A DNA stretch of 9,856 nucleotides, taken from NCBI GenBank assembly GCA_910586755.1, contig CAJUJM010000114.1, forward strand, positions 1-9,856. The letters run 5' to 3'. The position numbers and the translations under genes were made by a program. The stretch is from an uncultured Lachnospiraceae bacterium. GTDB lineage: Bacteria; Bacillota; Clostridia; Lachnospirales; Lachnospiraceae. This document shows, piece by piece, positions 1 to 6,719 of the stretch. The notes under the pieces were generated by a model that did no database searches, had not been told where the DNA came from, and saw only the letters and a program-made list of their open reading frames with translations. Each line of letters begins with the position of its first letter. Within the stretch, counting starts at the first letter, position 1.

Positions 1-65
1 CCAATGGTTCCGTATCCCATAACCGCTGCCGCTATTTTCTCATTTTCCTTTGCCTCTGTATTCAT
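1..65 (-). CDS. hom: Homoserine dehydrogenase, N-terminal fragment (runs off window)
   Basis: Only the first 21 codons and part of the next are present. The translation from the ATG at 65 ends in VMGYGTIG, which is the start of an NAD(P)-binding Rossmann fold (GxGxxG type) and is typical of homoserine dehydrogenase N-termini in Clostridia. The enzyme reduces aspartate semialdehyde to homoserine in the threonine/methionine branch. An AGAGGAAAGG ribosome binding site lies just upstream, in the 27-base gap after the ACT-domain gene, so the two are probably co-transcribed. Other Rossmann-fold dehydrogenases could begin this way. The call rests on the motif together with the known pairing of UPF0735 ACT genes with hom. 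Confidence 0.72.
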   Translation of the reverse strand, partial: MNTEAKENEKIAAAVMGYGTI

Positions 66-92
66 TTTGTCGTCCCTTTCCTCTATTTCCGC

Positions 93-536
93 CTATTCTC
101 TGGCTAATATTTTTACATAATGAATTCCGCTCATATTCTCCATCTCTTCTATCATGCTGGAAACATTTCCGGTATGGTTCTGCACCTCTACACTTAAAGT
201 CAACATAGCCACTCCGTTTACCGGAATACTCTGATGGATAGTCAGAATATTAGCCTTGTAGATAGCTACTACATGGAGGAGATCCGACAGAAGCCCCTGC
301 TCATCATCCATTTGGATCACCAGCGTAATGGTTTTTCCCTTGGCATTGTCATAAAAAGGAAATATATCATCCTTATACTTATAAAAAGAACTTCGGCTGA
401 TCCCCACTCTGTCTGTGGCCTCCTGAACCGTAATAGCCCTCTCTGACTCTAAAAGCCGTTTCGCTTCCACTACCCGCAGCAGAACCTCGGGAACCGCCCT
501 CTGCTTTAGCACAAAATATTTGCTTTTATCTTCCAT
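93..536 (-). CDS. pheB: UPF0735/PheB-type ACT domain-containing regulator
   Basis: This is a 147-residue cytoplasmic protein. A helix-turn-helix-like segment at about residues 35-58 (TVQEATDRVGISRSSFYKYK) is followed by an ACT domain at about 69-147, a fold that usually binds amino acids. The length and order match the UPF0735/PheB family, whose exact role is unsettled. Family members sit beside aromatic or aspartate-family biosynthesis genes, and here hom follows 27 bases downstream, so a role in sensing an amino acid of that pathway is inferred. An upstream in-frame ATG at 581 was rejected. The ATG at 536 has CGAGGA four bases before it, and homologues begin near MEDKSKYFVLK. No key residue is obviously missing. 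Confidence 0.85.
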   Translation of the reverse strand: MEDKSKYFVLKQRAVPEVLLRVVEAKRLLESERAITVQEATDRVGISRSSFYKYKDDIFPFYDNAKGKTITLVIQMDDEQGLLSDLLHVVAIYKANILTIHQSIPVNGVAMLTLSVEVQNHTGNVSSMIEEMENMSGIHYVKILARE

Positions 537-598
537 AATTTCCTCGTTATTGTCAGGCGATTGTCCGCACCAAAAACACATTTGTATTTACCAAAAAG

Positions 599-627
599 AT
601 ATTATCATATTCATCTCCAGTATGCAA
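599..627 (-). promoter_or_regulatory. Possible SigA-type promoter for the ACT-domain gene
   Basis: On the minus strand TTGCAT (622-627) and TAATAT (599-604) are separated by exactly 17 bases, upstream of the ACT gene and downstream of the prfB hairpin. Both hexamers are imperfect (3/6 and 4/6). The position between a terminator and a gene start makes it plausible, but the sequence match alone is weak. Confidence 0.35.
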
Positions 628-653
628 CCGTTTTTTCCCGAAGGATCACAAAA

Positions 654-684
654 CCAGCCCGGACGTTTCCTCCATCCGGGCTGG
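654..684 (-). terminator. Rho-independent terminator of the secA-prfB unit
   Basis: A perfect 10-bp GC-rich stem (CCAGCCCGGA at 654-663 with TCCGGGCTGG at 675-684) encloses an 11-base loop. It starts about 23 bases past the prfB stop. In the minus-strand direction it is followed by TTTTGTGA, a short and interrupted T-tract. The stem is strong, the tail mediocre, and the placement between two genes fits termination. Confidence 0.75.
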
Positions 685-707
685 GAACCTGTCGTTCTGA
701 TTCTGCT

Positions 708-1845
708 TTAATCCGCCATCTGGGCGTGCTTGTCCGGGCATCCAAGGCTCAGCCATTTTAAATAGGCGCTGACAAAGGGATCCAGATTGCCGTTTAATAC
801 GCTGTCTGCATTGCCTATCTCTTCGCCGGTTCTGTGATCCTTTACCATAGTGTAAGGCTGAAGGACATAGGAACGGATCTGGCTTCCCCAACCAATCTCT
901 TTGATTTCACCCCGAATATCAGAAAGCTTTTCCGCATTCTCCTGCTGCTTCAGCATATACAGTTTGGCTTTTAGCATTTGCATGGCCTTGTCTTTATTCT
1001 GAAACTGGGAACGTTCATTCTGACACTGCACCACGATTCCGGTGGGAATGTGAGTAATCCGGATGGCAGATGAAGTCTTATTAATGTGCTGTCCGCCTGC
1101 GCCGCTGGATCGGTAGGTATCAATCCGCAGATCATCCTGATTAATCTCTACGTCTAAGTCCTCCTCAATATCGGGCATCACGTCACAGGACACAAAGGAA
1201 GTCTGGCGTTTGCCGGCCGCATTAAAGGGTGATATCCGCACCAGGCGGTGAACGCCCCTCTCAGACTTTAAATATCCAAATGCGTTCTCGCCGTTAACCT
1301 GGATGGTTACCGATTTAATGCCCGCCTCATCGCCGTCCAAAAAGTCCAGAACATCTACGGAAAAGCCTCTGCTTTCTGCCCAACGGCAGTACATGCGGTA
1401 CAGCATACTGCACCAGTCACAGGACTCGGTGCCGCCTGCTCCAGCGTTAAGGCGCAGAATGGCGTTGCATTTGTCATACTCTCCTGTGAGAAGGGTGGAC
1501 AGGCGCATGGTTTCCAAACTGGTTGTAAACTCGTCCAACATGGACTGGATCTCAGGGATGACCTCCGGGTCGTTTTCTTCGTAACCCATTTCGATCATCA
1601 GTTCAATCTCTTCGTAAAGGTTTTCTAAACGGTTATAGCCTTCTACCGTGTCCTTTAAGTTCTTGGCCTCTTTGACAATCTTGGTGGAGCGGTCAGAGTC
1701 TTCCCAGAAACTGGGTTCTTCCATGCTTTTATCCAGCTCGTCAATTTTTCTCAGCTTGGCATCTAAGTTAAAGTGAATCCCTCACTTCCACTAATGGCTT
1801 TTTAAAGGTGGACAGAGTATATTTAAACTGGTCCAATTCTACCAC
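708..1845 (-). CDS. prfB: Peptide chain release factor 2, made by programmed +1 frameshifting
   Basis: RF2 enters the ribosomal A site at UGA or UAA and triggers release of the finished peptide. The main open frame (708-1724, 338 residues) lacks the true N-terminus. Reading begins at GTG 1845, six bases after GAGGTGA, and gives 25 codons (VVELDQFKYTLS...VRDSL) up to an in-frame TAA at 1768-1770. Skipping T1770 joins it to NLDAKLRKIDELDKS and then to the main frame, for 378 residues in all. With this reconstruction the SPF anticodon-like tripeptide falls at residues 205-207 and the catalytic GGQ at 250-252, the same numbering as E. coli RF2. This strongly supports the join. Residue 246, just before GGQ, is Ser. 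The gene lies 58 bases after secA with no terminator between them, so it is likely in the secA operon. A conventional gene finder would miss the first 40 residues. Confidence 0.95.
1767..1782 (-). promoter_or_regulatory. RF2 programmed +1 frameshift site with a UAA stop
   Basis: Read on the minus strand the site is AGG GAT TCA CTT TAA C. CTT is codon 25 and the stop is codon 26, the same codon positions as in E. coli prfB (AGG GGG TAT CTT TGA C). Slippage of the CTT-decoding tRNA by +1 onto UUU lets AAC be read next. Two features differ from the classic site. The stop is UAA instead of UGA. The Shine-Dalgarno-like stimulator is reduced to (G)AGGG, although the AGG codon keeps its distance from CTT. 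Confidence 0.9.
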
Positions 1846-1903
1846 AAGCTTCACCTCTTTCTATTGTATGATGTTGCCGGGGCCAAAAGGCCATTCCTGT
1901 TAA

Positions 1904-4480
1904 CTATACCGGCTTACGGCCGCAGCACTGCTTGTACTTTTTGCCGGATCCGCAAGGACATGGATCATTGGGGTAAACCTTTTGAACAGTCCGGCGTTTA
2001 GGAGCAGCCGCCACAGAGTCGTCCCGGTTGGTGCCGGTTACTTTGGCTGCCGGTTCCCGCTCTACCTTTTGTTCTACACGGATATGCAGCAGGATCCGGA
2101 CGGTTTCTTCCCGAATGGCGGCAGTCATGGAATCGAACATCTCATAAGCATTGACTTTGTACTCTACTACCGGATCTCTCTGGCCATAGGCCTGAAGGCC
2201 GATACCCTCACGGAGCTGATCCATGTCGTCAATGTGGGACATCCATTTGTTATCAATTACCTTAAGCAAAACTACGCGCTCGATTTCCCGCATCTGCTCT
2301 GCCTGAGGGAACTGTGCTTCTTTTTCCTCATAAAGCTTAATTGCCGCTTCTTTGAGCATGTGTTTCAGCTCATTTTTCTTCATGCCCTTTTTCTGTTCAT
2401 CCGTCAGGACTACAGGGGGAATCGGAACCACGGGGAGAAGAAGGGTATTCAGTTCCTTTAAATCCCACGTATCCGCGGTCATCTCGTCAGAAATTGCCAT
2501 ATCAACGGCGTTTTCTACCAGATCCGTAACCATACGCAGAATTACATCCCGCATATTGTCGCCGTCTAATACCTTACGGCGTTCTGCATAGATGATCTCT
2601 CTCTGCTCATTGTTCACTTCATCGTATTTTAACAGGCTTTCACGGATGCCGTAGTTGTTGGTCTCTATCTTCATCTGAGCCTTCTCAATGGCATTAGAAA
2701 GCATCTTGTGCTCAATCTGCTCATTTTCCGGAACGCCCATTGCGTCAAACATCTTCATAAGGCGCTCAGAACCGAAAAGGCGCATCAGATCGTCTTCCAG
2801 AGACAGGTAGAATCTGGACTCGCCGGGATCCCCCTGACGTCCGGAACGTCCGCGAAGCTGGTTGTCAATACGGCGGGACTCATGGCGCTCGGTGCCGATA
2901 ATCTTTAAACCGCCTGCGGCTTTGGCCTCATCGTCCAGCTTGATATCCGTACCGCGGCCCGCCATGTTGGTGGCAATAGTAACAGCTCCGTGGATACCTG
3001 CATCGGCTACAATCTCCGCCTCCAGTTCATGGAACTTGGCATTTAACACTTTGTGGGGAATCCCTCTCCTCTTAAACATGCCGGACAGCATCTCAGATGT
3101 TTCAATGGTGATGGTGCCTACCAAAACCGGCTGCCCTTTTTGGTGAGCCTGGGCGACCTCCTCCACTACGGCGTGGAACTTCTCTTTTTTCGTCTTATAT
3201 ACCGCATCCTCTAAGTCAATACGCTGTACCGGCTTGTTGGTGGGAATGGCAATCACGTCCATGGAGTAGATATTGCGGAACTCTTTTTCTTCGGTAAGAG
3301 CCGTACCGGTCATACCGGCCTTTTTCTTATATTTATTAAAGAAATTCTGGAAGGTAATGGTTGCCAGGGTCCGGCTCTCCCGGCGGACATTGACATGCTC
3401 TTTTGCCTCAATTGCCTGGTGGAGTCCGTCAGAATAACGGCGGCCGGGCATAATACGGCCGGTAAACTCGTCTACAATTAAGACTTCGTCATCTTTTACT
3501 ACGTAATCTTTATCCCTGTGCATCAGGTTGTTGGCCCGCAGAGCCAGGATAATATTATGCTGGATCTCCAGATTCTGAGGATCCGCCAGGTTTTCAATAT
3601 GGAAGAAGTTCTCTACCTTCTTAACGCCTTCCTCTGTCAGATTGACTACCTTGTCCTTCTCATTCACAATATAGTCCCCGGTCTCCTCAATGTCCTCCCC
3701 CATCAGGGCGTTCATCTTGGTAAACTCGCCGGAAGCTTCGCCTCTTACAAGCTGGCGTGCTAATATATCGCACACTTCGTAGAGCTTAGTGGACTTTCCG
3801 CTTTGGCCGGAAATAATCAGAGGGGTTCTGGCCTCGTCAATTAAAACAGAGTCCACCTCATCGATGATGCAGAAATCCAGCTCCCGCAATACCATCTGCT
3901 CTTTGTAGATGGCCATGTTATCCCGCAGGTAATCAAATCCCAGCTCATTGTTGGTCACATAGGTAATGTCACAGGCATATGCGGCCTTCCTCTCTTCGGA
4001 GGTCATGGAGTTTAAAACCACTCCCACAGTCAGGCCTAAAAATTTGTGAACCTGTCCCATCCACTCTGCGTCACGCTTGGCCAGATAATCGTTGACCGTT
4101 ACGATCTGAACACCTTTTCCGGTTAAGGCATTTAAATATGCCGGGCAGGTGGAAACCAGGGTTTTACCCTCGCCGGTACGCATCTCTGCAATACGTCCCT
4201 GATGAAGGACAATACCGCCGATTAGCTGCACCTGAAAATGCTCCATATTCAAAGTTCTCCTGGCCGCTTCCCGCACCGTGGCATAGGCTTCCGGAAGGAT
4301 GTCGTCTAAAGTCTCCCCCTTTGCCAGGCGCTCTTTAAAAATACGAGTCTTATCCCGCAGCTCCTCATCCGACAAAGCAGCCATCTCCGGCCTCAACTTT
4401 TCAATCTTTTCTACAATCGGATAAATCAGCTTCAGCTCCCGGTCGCTGTGGGTTCCGAATACTTTTTCAAATAAATTCAT
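1904..4480 (-). CDS. secA: Preprotein translocase ATPase subunit SecA
   Basis: SecA uses ATP hydrolysis to push unfolded preproteins through the SecYEG channel at the cytoplasmic membrane. At 858 residues it has normal length. Visible landmarks in order are Walker A (TGEGKT, about 102-107), the DEVD Walker B (207-210), the preprotein cross-linking region after about 220, a second motor domain with AGRGTDI (507-513) and QLRGRSGRQGD (541-551), and the helical scaffold and wing. A C-terminal zinc finger with CPCGSGKKYKQCC (841-853) binds SecB or ribosomes in other bacteria. The ATG at 4480 is preceded by GGGAG with a 9-base gap. It has its own promoter and is probably co-transcribed with prfB. 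No defect is seen. The zinc-finger tail and gene context point to the housekeeping SecA1 type rather than an accessory SecA2. Confidence 0.99.
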   Translation of the reverse strand: MNLFEKVFGTHSDRELKLIYPIVEKIEKLRPEMAALSDEELRDKTRIFKERLAKGETLDDILPEAYATVREAARRTLNMEHFQVQLIGGIVLHQGRIAEMRTGEGKTLVSTCPAYLNALTGKGVQIVTVNDYLAKRDAEWMGQVHKFLGLTVGVVLNSMTSEERKAAYACDITYVTNNELGFDYLRDNMAIYKEQMVLRELDFCIIDEVDSVLIDEARTPLIISGQSGKSTKLYEVCDILARQLVRGEASGEFTKMNALMGEDIEETGDYIVNEKDKVVNLTEEGVKKVENFFHIENLADPQNLEIQHNIILALRANNLMHRDKDYVVKDDEVLIVDEFTGRIMPGRRYSDGLHQAIEAKEHVNVRRESRTLATITFQNFFNKYKKKAGMTGTALTEEKEFRNIYSMDVIAIPTNKPVQRIDLEDAVYKTKKEKFHAVVEEVAQAHQKGQPVLVGTITIETSEMLSGMFKRRGIPHKVLNAKFHELEAEIVADAGIHGAVTIATNMAGRGTDIKLDDEAKAAGGLKIIGTERHESRRIDNQLRGRSGRQGDPGESRFYLSLEDDLMRLFGSERLMKMFDAMGVPENEQIEHKMLSNAIEKAQMKIETNNYGIRESLLKYDEVNNEQREIIYAERRKVLDGDNMRDVILRMVTDLVENAVDMAISDEMTADTWDLKELNTLLLPVVPIPPVVLTDEQKKGMKKNELKHMLKEAAIKLYEEKEAQFPQAEQMREIERVVLLKVIDNKWMSHIDDMDQLREGIGLQAYGQRDPVVEYKVNAYEMFDSMTAAIREETVRILLHIRVEQKVEREPAAKVTGTNRDDSVAAAPKRRTVQKVYPNDPCPCGSGKKYKQCCGRKPV

Positions 4481-4512
4481 AGATTAATCTCCCAAATCTG
4501 TTTCCTGCTCTA

Positions 4513-4535
4513 GATACAATCTTATTTATTGTATC
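4513..4535. repeat. Perfect inverted repeat over the secA -10/start site (operator-like)
   Basis: GATACAAT (4513-4520) and ATTGTATC (4528-4535) form a perfect 8-bp inverted repeat with a 7-base spacer. The right arm contains the secA -10 hexamer, and the presumed start of transcription falls in the spacer, so the symmetric DNA spans roughly -15 to +8. That position suits a repressor operator. Alternatively the palindrome is a by-product of an AT-rich promoter. If transcription starts upstream of the repeat it could also be a short leader hairpin. Confidence 0.5.
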
Positions 4536-4556
4536 ACCAACCCTGCTTTTATTCAA
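4528..4556 (-). promoter_or_regulatory. SigA-type promoter for secA-prfB
   Basis: On the minus strand TTGAAT (4551-4556) lies 17 bases from TACAAT (4528-4533), and a TG dinucleotide one base before the -10 gives an extended -10. The match is good (4/6 and 5/6). It lies about 50 bases upstream of the secA ATG, so the leader is short, about 40 bases. Confidence 0.8.
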
Positions 4557-4679
4557 CGAGTTCATAAAAAATTAACATTCCCGTTACTTTGGAGGTCCGC
4601 CGCCGGGCCCATAAAGTCTGGCAGATGCAAATTATGGTTAACTAGTCATTGTGTACAAAATATATGTTCGTTATTTTAG

Positions 4680-4795
4680 TTATCCACATTGTCCACATCT
4701 GGTTATACACACATTCTTCCCAAATTTTCCCCATTTCCAATCATTGATTTTACAAGAAAACCAAGTTATACACCAAGTTATCCACATTATCCACA
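4680..4795 (+). other. Cluster of six DnaA-box-like nonamers
   Basis: All six sites are on the plus strand: TTATCCACA (4680-4688), TTGTCCACA (4689-4697), TTATACACA (4703-4711), TTATACACC (4766-4774), TTATCCACA (4778-4786) and TTATCCACA (4787-4795). Three are perfect DnaA boxes, one more fits TTATNCACA, and two have a single mismatch to it. They form two groups of three about 54 bp apart, and each group contains a head-to-tail pair with no gap. A weaker inverted match (TTGTACACA on the minus strand, 4650-4658) sits to the left. Such density is not expected by chance. DnaA binding is known for this motif; the function here (origin, titration site or transcriptional control) is inferred. Confidence 0.8.
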
Positions 4796-4935
4796 TTATT
4801 TTCCCTTGTCCTGTCTGTTTCTGTAAAAAAACATAGGTTCTTGGTTTTTTTATCTATTTGTCACAAAGTTACAAATTATGACAGGATCTTTTTAAAATCC
4901 CCTTGACTGCTGTCGAAAAGAGTCATGTAGATTTG

Positions 4936-4964
4936 TTGAGTTTTTCCTCTAAACATGGTATACT
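4936..4964 (+). promoter_or_regulatory. SigA-type promoter for hpf
   Basis: TTGAGT (4936-4941), a 17-base spacer and TATACT (4959-4964), with TG one base before the -10 (extended -10). Transcription should start near 4971. This lies downstream of an in-frame ATG at 4955, so that ATG cannot be the hpf start. Confidence 0.8.
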
Positions 4965-4996
4965 ACCAGTATCCCAAGAAAAAGGAGCTGATATGT

Positions 4997-5527
4997 ATGC
5001 GTTATACCATTACAGGAAGAAATATTGAGGTCACTCCCGCTTTACGAAGCGCTGTGGAGGAGAAAATCGGCAAGCTGGATCGCTACTTTAATCCAAATAC
5101 GGAGGTCACCGTTACCTTAAGCGTACAGAAGGAGCGCCAAAACATCGAGGTTACCATCCCGGTTAAGGGCTCCATTATCCGCGCTGAGGAATCCAGCAGC
5201 GACATGTATGTTTCTATTGATTTGGTAGAGGAGGTTATTGAACGGCAGCTCAAGAAATATAAGAATAAATTAATCGACCGCAAGCAGGCGGCAGCCTCGT
5301 TTTCTTCTCAGTTTTTAGAGGAAGAGCCTGTGCCCTATGAGGACGAGATTAAGATTGTAAAGACCAAGCGCTTCGGCATGAAGCCTATGGATCCGGAGGA
5401 AGCCTGCTTCCAGATGGAGCTGCTTGGACATAATTTCTACGTATTCCTAAATGCGGATACGGATGAGGTTAACGTAGTTTATAAGAGAAAAGGCAATACT
5501 TACGGTTTGATTGAACCGGAATTCTAA
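4997..5527 (+). CDS. hpf: Ribosome hibernation promoting factor, long form
   Basis: Long-form HPF binds the 30S decoding region and, through its C-terminal domain, pairs 70S ribosomes into inactive 100S dimers in stationary phase or starvation. The 176-residue protein has an N-terminal S30AE/RaiA domain (about 1-97), a linker rich in Glu and Ser, and the C-terminal dimerisation domain from about residue 122 to the end (KTKRFGMKPMDPEEA... with a final YGLIEPEF). The ATG at 4997 has AAAGGAG nine bases upstream, and an upstream ATG at 4955 lies before the predicted transcription start. It is divergent from secA, the same neighbourhood seen in many Firmicutes. The promoter looks SigA-like, and no stress-sigma signature was recognised. 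Confidence 0.96.
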   Translation: MRYTITGRNIEVTPALRSAVEEKIGKLDRYFNPNTEVTVTLSVQKERQNIEVTIPVKGSIIRAEESSSDMYVSIDLVEEVIERQLKKYKNKLIDRKQAAASFSSQFLEEEPVPYEDEIKIVKTKRFGMKPMDPEEACFQMELLGHNFYVFLNADTDEVNVVYKRKGNTYGLIEPEF

Positions 5528-5553
5528 GGCATCGTAAATATTTCATTAAGAAT

Positions 5554-5592
5554 GGCTGTCCTGAAAGCAAGAGGTTTTGTTTTGGGACAGCC
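5554..5592 (+). terminator. Hairpin terminator between convergent hpf and HAD genes
   Basis: An 8-bp stem (GGCTGTCC at 5554-5561 with GGACAGCC at 5585-5592) encloses a 23-base loop. On the plus strand it is followed by TCTTTCCTTATTCT, a pyrimidine-rich tail. It starts 26 bases past the hpf stop. In the other direction the tail is weaker (ATTCTTAATG), but the same stem may also serve the converging HAD gene. An alternative pairing AGAGG/CCTCT exists inside it. Confidence 0.65.
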
Positions 5593-5599
5593 TCTTTCC

Positions 5600-6226
5600 T
5601 TATTCTCCTGTCGGATTCGGAAATCCCTCCAACACTTTTTTCAGTTTCCCTATGTCTCCGTCTGCAAAGCAGTAACCATCCATTCCACAGGCTTTGGCTC
5701 CCTCAATATTTAAGTCCCAATCGTCAATAAAGTAACACTCTTTCGGCTTTAAAGAAAACCGTTCAAAGAGCCGCAGGTAAATTTCTTTCTGAGGCTTCAT
5801 GCATTTTTCTTCGGCTGAAAATAAAATTCCATCAAAACAATCTATAGCCGGAATCACTTTTTGGTAGCAGGAAAGCAGGCGCAAAGAGGCGTTGGAGCAA
5901 AGGTAAATGCCAAACCCGCGTTTTTTCAGCTGCCTTACCAGCTCTCCCATTTCTTCCACTGGCCACATGTTATATTCATGCCAGTGCTCCAGACAGAGCC
6001 TGGCCATTTCCCTGGCATGAGCCGTGGACAAACGGGCCTGGATCTTTTTTAAGGCTTCTTCCTCGGAAATCACACCCATGTCCAGCAATACCCATTCCGG
6101 AGAGACAAATACACTGGTGCAGACTTCTTTCCGCTCTGCCTCATCTTCTATAAAATGGCAGGCCACCGCATCCGCCCGGTAGGCCGTCAGCACTTTTCCC
6201 ATGTCAAATACGATGTTTTTAATCAT
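5600..6226 (-). CDS. HAD-superfamily (subfamily IA) hydrolase
   Basis: This is a 208-residue cytoplasmic phosphatase-like protein. Motif I is FDMGKVL (nucleophile Asp8), motif II LCSNAS (Ser near 111), motif III Lys near 144 in MKPQKE, and motif IV FIDDWDLN (about 167-174). The usual second aspartate of motif I is replaced by Gly. The same occurs in the YihX-like group (FDLGNV), where sugar-phosphate phosphatase activity is known, so activity is likely retained and the substrate cannot be named. The start is uncertain: ATG 6232 is only three bases from GGAGG, whereas ATG 6226 is nine bases away and gives the family-like MIKNIVFD. It lies 64 bases after the HEYGH gene and may share its transcript. 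Confidence 0.85.
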   Translation of the reverse strand: MIKNIVFDMGKVLTAYRADAVACHFIEDEAERKEVCTSVFVSPEWVLLDMGVISEEEALKKIQARLSTAHAREMARLCLEHWHEYNMWPVEEMGELVRQLKKRGFGIYLCSNASLRLLSCYQKVIPAIDCFDGILFSAEEKCMKPQKEIYLRLFERFSLKPKECYFIDDWDLNIEGAKACGMDGYCFADGDIGKLKKVLEGFPNPTGE

Positions 6227-6290
6227 ATCCATTTTCCTCCATTACTTCTGATTCTTTTTTCTCATGATTCCAGGGTCCAAAGGTCATGTA

Positions 6291-6719
6291 TCATCCGATA
6301 GAAGAATGCCCGGTCAGTTTTTCACCCCATCGATTGGCCCAACGTTCCGTCCAAAAAGCGCTGTAAGGGATGTTCTTTTCCCGTCTCTTCCTCTGAAAAT
6401 AGCTCATACGGCTCCAGCACAAAGATGCCAGGCCGGGGATAATATAAAAGGGCCCCAGCAGCAACGACTGCCAGGCATGACCGTACTCGTGAACCGTCAA
6501 GCGGTTATTCCAGTCTGTATTCCCTCCGCTTTCGGGAGTAAAGATAAACAGCCCCAGGCTGATACCACCGTCCCCTTTCCACTCAGTATGGACACACCCT
6601 CTGTAAAATGCGTGAGGAGATCTTCTATAAACGCAGAAAAACGCCAGGCCCAGTAAGGTTTGTCCCAGCCCCCAGGTGCATTGAATAAGTATAAATAATA
6701 AATATCCCACATAGTTCAC
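6291..6719 (-). CDS. Small membrane protein with HEYGH zinc-metalloprotease-like motif
   Basis: A 142-residue protein whose N-terminal hydrophobic segment (about 5-30) should be membrane-spanning. HEYGH at 77-81 fits the HExxH zinc signature, a second hydrophobic stretch follows (about 85-102), and TERWANRWGE near 124-133 could supply a third ligand (Glu125). Similar short proteins with an HE(Y/F)GH core and a WxE-type tail exist in Firmicutes and Bacteroidetes without known function. Proteolytic activity is inference only. It starts with GTG at 6719, and its GTGA overlaps the stop of the upstream GNAT gene by four bases, with GGGAG nine bases before it, so translation is probably coupled. 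Confidence 0.75.
   Translation of the reverse strand: MNYVGYLLFILIQCTWGLGQTLLGLAFFCVYRRSPHAFYRGCVHTEWKGDGGISLGLFIFTPESGGNTDWNNRLTVHEYGHAWQSLLLGPFYIIPGLASLCWSRMSYFQRKRREKNIPYSAFWTERWANRWGEKLTGHSSIG

Larger units (their letters stand above)
4481..4996. other. Divergent intergenic region between secA and hpf
   Basis: This 516-bp stretch contains no credible gene. From left to right it holds the secA ribosome binding site and leader, an inverted repeat over the secA -10, the secA promoter, an isolated GC-rich block at 4591-4610 (18 of 20 bases are G or C), a cluster of DnaA-box-like nonamers at 4680-4795, an AT-rich stretch at about 4796-4900, and the hpf promoter and leader. The one open frame here (plus strand, 4651-4836) is merely the repeated boxes read as His-Ile repeats and has no ribosome binding site. 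Confidence 0.85.

Noticed and set aside
1303..1584. Plus-strand ORF of 93 codons inside prfB
   Set aside because: Shadow of the conserved prfB coding strand, with no family-like sequence. The same applies to the plus-strand frames inside secA, the HAD gene and the AAA-ATPase-like gene.
1881..1892. GGCCAAAAGGCC mini-palindrome between secA and prfB
   Set aside because: A 4-bp stem with no T-tract is too weak for a terminator. At most it is a minor RNA structure in the operon.
4568..4612. Short minus-strand ORF starting MGPAADLQ upstream of secA
   Set aside because: It starts upstream of the secA promoter, has no ribosome binding site and is very short; a leader peptide is not supported.
4651..4836. 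Plus-strand open frame of 61 codons over the DnaA boxes
   Set aside because: It is the nonamer array translated (His-Ile repeats). It has no ribosome binding site, and its right part runs into AT-rich regulatory DNA.
4858..4883. Spaced inverted repeat TGTCA...TGACA upstream of hpf
   Set aside because: Only 5 bp arms with a 15-base gap in AT-rich DNA. It matches no operator I can name with confidence.
4955..4996. Upstream ATG that would add 14 residues to HPF
   Set aside because: It lies inside the promoter (spacer/-10) and upstream of the expected transcription start. ATG 4997 has AAAGGAG and matches the family start.
6264..6656. Plus-strand ORF of 130 codons opposite the HEYGH gene
   Set aside because: The minus-strand frame has a ribosome binding site, a coupled start, a membrane segment and a recognisable motif. 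The plus frame has none of these.
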